NCBI GenBank assembly: GCA_037833965.1
Contig: AP031357.1
Location: forward strand, 1,694,001-1,758,000
DNA: 64,000 nt
Direction of reading: 5' to 3'
From: Marchantia polymorpha subsp. ruderalis
Taxonomy: Eukaryota; Streptophyta; Marchantiopsida; Marchantiales; Marchantiaceae
Below, piece by piece: positions 60,466-64,000 of this stretch (position 1 is its first letter; each line of letters opens with the position of its first letter). Position numbers and translations under genes: made by a program. The notes under the pieces are model-generated. The model was given only the letters and a program-made list of their open reading frames with translations. It ran no database searches and was not told where the DNA came from.

Positions 60466-63400
60466 TGTGGTAACACACTTTTTGTTTTTTTTGCAGAATT
60501 TAAAAAATTTTAGAAAACTAGTACCGAAGCAGTGTTTGTAGTTAGAAAAGGGTACGTTAAATAGAGTGGATTGATAAGATCGTCACGAGGACACAAAGAA
60601 TCACGTAGTCGGATGTACCAACGCCAATGTCTTCGGCGCCTTCGGCAAAAGCTCCTTTTCTGAGGTGTCTCTACTCACGCGCCTCCAGCGTATAAGGAAG
60701 CTACGCTTCCGGCGCAGACACCTCAGGAGGAGGTTTTGCTAAAGACGTCAGGAGAAGGGCCCGGACCTCTAAAGGCGTCCGACCATGAGTGCGCCTTCGG
60801 CGAAGCGCCGCTAGCGCGAAAAGGGAAAACCTTCATAACGATCGAGATACACTGTAGATCCAGTTGGTTGAAGTTGCATTAGAAAGAGCTCGAGACGCTT
60901 GTTCTAACGAGCCCAAGAGCGTCGGAGATGGATCAGGGACGAAGAAGTTATGAGCGTCGGAAAACTCGTAGCCGGACATGCGCCGTTCGCGCTAGGGTTC
61001 ACAGCCGGAAAGGATTCCCGTACGCCCTCGGCGATGCGCCTTCGGCGGAATCACGCGCTCATAGGAGGAAACCAACTCAGAGTCGGAAGCGCCTTTGGCG
61101 GCTGTTCATGGAAGGAAAGCGCCGGTCGGATGTACGCCTCCGACGTGGCGCTGACGGCCGGATGCGCTGGCATGAGTTGCGCTGGCGGATATGCGCCGGC
61201 AGCAACGGACGAGGCATAAAGGACAAAATAAGCGGTACGACTGCGCGCCGGCGTAATTCGCTCCGACTAGATGTGCGCCTCCAGCAAGGCGCCGACGGAT
61301 AATGAACGCACCAGCGGCGACACGCCTCCGGTGAGGGACGGATTAGGAAAAGACAACAGGGCCGACGTATACCCTGCAGCGGACTCGAGTCCGGAAGGTG
61401 GCGGCGGCGGGAGAATTCAACATTTACGCATGCGAATGCGCGCAGTGCGGAGACGTGAATTCGCGCATGCAAAGGGCGAACCGTTAAGCCGTATAGCCGG
61501 CTGCGTACGTTGTAACCAGTAAGAACGTTGGACGTTCTTGAAATCGGAGAAGAAAAGACTGCGCTCCAGTCTCATTCTCTCATTCTTGACTTTGCGATTT
61601 CCAGTTTCCAAGATTACGCGCAAGGGCGGAGCGACCTGCAGTGAGAGTAGAGAGTGCGGAGACGAGTTGCGCAAGGATCTTGGCAAACCTTGGAGAGAAT
61701 TGCGAGTAGCGATCTTGAGCTTGAGCGCAGAGAGAGTGAGCAGTCAGTGCTTGAGCGGCCGACGCGCAGTGGCGATTGTGAGAGAGCGAGCGAAAGGGAG
61801 AACGTTTGTGTGTGCAGGCAACGCAATGTCGAAGGTTCCCCAGCTGCGAGTGTCTCCACTCAGGGTGCCGCAGATCGGTCTACGCGCATTTCAAGATGTG
61901 CTGCTGAGGCTGAAGCTCGATTTTCTCCTGTGGGGGTGGAATTGGACATGTCCGGAGATGGTGCGCGAGTATCTGCAGAAGAGACACAAGCCCTCTCGCG
62001 GATTCCGTCCACATCCCGAAAGGTGGGACATTTGCAACTGGGCGCAGGTGTTGGGCAGGTGTGCCGGCGAGGAAGGGGATCTCCTCTTCGAGGCCGATAG
62101 CGTGAAGGTGTCCCAGGAGGAAGAAGTCTCCTACAATGAGCTCTTCAAAGTTGCCAGGCATCACAAGAACGGTTTCCGGACACCGGATTACAAAGATCGA
62201 TTGCGGAGAAATGTCGCGACTGCATTGCTGCAGATATTGCAGCCGACCAAGACCGCTTACATGCATGGTTGGTAAGTAGAATTTGTGGAGCTAGTGTTGT
62301 CAGGAGCTCCAGTGCATTGGGCACGGCTCCTGTGGAAGGTGACGCGCCAACATGCGCAAGAAGAGAAAGGAGGAACCCTCAATCATCTCTCGCCTTACTT
62401 GATCGTGTTTTATCGGGCGATGGGATGTTTGACAAATGCTGAGAAAACACGGTTTCCGCAGCTGACCCGGAACTATCCAGGTAGATATTCGAGGGAGGCC
62501 GAAGTAGACACGGATCCGGACGAGGAACCTGCCAGTATGCCTCCGGCTCCGGCTCCAGCAAGAGCAGCAGAAGAACGTCGAAGTGAGCGCATTCCGCGAA
62601 AGCGGAAGTGGGATGAGAGACCTGAGGACAGGCAGCCGGAAGTGCCAGCTGCGCCGACTCGTGGTCGGCCCACCCCTGAGCCTCACAGTCGACCAAAACA
62701 GAGGGCACGCAAAATGCCAACTGGTACTGAGGAGACCGGGCGAACTCCGACCCGGCGGAATCTCACACAGGAGTAGATAATCGCTCAGATTCTAGGGAAG
62801 ACGGCAGATACCTCTGCACAGAAGGCACCACGGCCTTCGGGAGGAGATGGACGGACTGACAGTCGGCCGACTGCGAGTCGGATGACTGAAGGCCGACAAG
62901 CGGAAGGAAGGCCAACTGAATGGCGCGTTGAACCGGACAGCAGGCCGGAAGCAGAAGAGAGTTTGGCTGACAAGCCAACAATCCTCAGAGGGTCGTCTTC
63001 GTCGGAAGGCACTTCTGGGAAAACGCCACCAGCAAGCAGGCCAAGTGGAGTCAAGACGCGCAGGGTGTATCCGACTCCCAGTCGGACAACTGCTGGTCGG
63101 CCGACTGCGAGTCGGACAACAGAGAGTCGGCCGGATTCGCCGACTGCGAGACGGATGGGGCCAACGACCAGTGTGCGGACGCCTTCGGCGGACGCACCTT
63201 CAGCGAGGACACCTTTCGCGCAGATTGCGCCGGAAGGACAGGCAGCAGAAGCGGGCGGTGCAAGAGTGACAAAAGTCACTGCGGCGTCGACCCCTTCACA
63301 AACCGAAGATCGAGCCGGAACAGGGGCTCAAGCAGTGGGATCTCCCACTGCCCTGGATATTTTAGCAGGCAGTGGAGCAGCAGTCGCAGCGGAAGCTGCT

Positions 63401-64000
63401 GCGCGCCACAGTTCCAGGGAGTCGCCAAGGGATTCGGTGGCGACTGAAATCCTCGAGACTGAGGATGAGACGAGCTCGGAAGAACAGGAAGCGGATTCGG
63501 TACAGAAAACACCAACAGGGGTGCTGTGCGAACAGATAGTTCCACTCCTGCGATATCTGGATCGCAAGACATCCTAATACGCAAGTGCTTTAAAACCGCA
63601 GTCTTATGTGGAGACTATCAGGCGAAGGACGAGGAGCAAGGTGGCAAAGTGGGCCTCTAGGTGCGGAGTATATGTGGATAGGAACATCGCCCTCCGACAA
63701 CACCTGGCGGTCACACAGAAGCTATACCAAGCCTTGCAGCAGCAGAGGGAGGATGCGGCGACGAAACGTCAGGCGGATGCCGAGCTGATACGGGCAAAGA
63801 TCGAGTCGGAATTGCAGGAGGAGCGGAGACAGAACCAAGTCCTAGCAGCCGAGCTTACGCGCCAGACGCGCGCCTTAGGAGAAAGTCAAAGAGCCCGCAA
63901 GGAGGATGAGGAGTTGTTGCGCAACTTGCAATCCGAGTGCTCGGATTTGAGGGCACAACGTGCGGAAGCAGAAATGCAGCTGGCAGAGGTGGAGAGCAGC
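60466..64000 (+). mobile_element. Family II LTR, cut by window end
   Basis: Starts TGTGGTAACACACTTTTTG at 60466, as at 16974, and stays closely similar to that copy throughout. It contains the CGTTGGAA-type module (about 60830-60960) and a U3 ORF with nonsense codons. It ends outside the window, so solo or full-length status is unknown. Confidence 0.9.
61826..64000 (+). pseudogene. U3 ORF of family II LTR, three nonsense codons
   Basis: ATG 61826 has the same AACGCAATG context as the intact copy. Stops are TAA 62273-62275 (after HGW), TAG 62774-62776 (after TQE) and TAA 63575-63577 (after RKTS). No frameshift is evident between them, and the segments align colinearly with 18332-20887. The coiled coil runs past the window end. 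Confidence 0.82.

Overview
The window is a dense, nested cluster of Ty3/gypsy LTR retrotransposons from a large plant-type genome. I see no single-copy host gene, tRNA, rRNA or CRISPR. Plant origin is supported by a primer-binding site complementary to the 3' end of plant tRNA-Asp, a Gag-PR / RT-RNaseH-INT order, an integrase GPY/F end without a chromodomain (Ogre/Tat/Athila-like) and purine-rich PPTs. The species cannot be fixed from the sequence; a seedless land plant or streptophyte alga is only a guess.

Three families are present. Family I has LTRs of about 5.3-5.4 kb, two complete gag-pol copies and many LTR remnants. Family II has LTRs of about 4.9 kb; only LTRs are seen here. Family III is an integrase end plus repeat-rich flank. 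LTRs of families I and II run TG...TTATTACA, and the boundaries are proved by 5-bp target-site duplications (TSDs).

Layout. 1-4200: family I LTR (-) inside a family II LTR (4201-5888, +), inside a family I LTR (5889-9515, -), inside a decayed family I gag-pol (9516-11992, +). 11993-12713: inverted family I LTR/pol fragment. 12714-16694: family III integrase, four degenerate modules, a minisatellite and unclassified DNA. 16695-24986: 5' LTR of an old family I element (+), split by a complete family II solo LTR (16974-21844, TSD AGCAC). Its PBS and gag start follow (25009-25204). This gag is split by a family I solo LTR (25205-60117, -, TSD CTAGT), which contains a full minus-strand family I element (28327-57848, TSD GGGTT). 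A full plus-strand element (29815-45080) sits in that element's 3' LTR. The old gag resumes at 60118 and is cut again by a family II LTR (60466 to the window end).

Most notable: both LTR families carry, in U3 just upstream of the LTR TATA box, a long ORF (961 codons at 31236-34121; 851 codons at 18332-20887). The two share a conserved N-terminal domain, a low-complexity middle and a C-terminal coiled coil. A protein gene in U3 recalls the position of MMTV sag; I know of no described plant counterpart. Gag and Pol lie in one frame separated by UAG-CAA-UUA, the tobamovirus-type readthrough context, in all three copies where it can be checked. Other unusual points are a hairpin beside the TATA box with compensatory changes, palindromic 14-20 bp units peppering the LTRs, a 22-nt hairpin-forming gap between LTR and PBS, and a 28-kb near-perfect inverted repeat made by nesting of opposite-strand copies.
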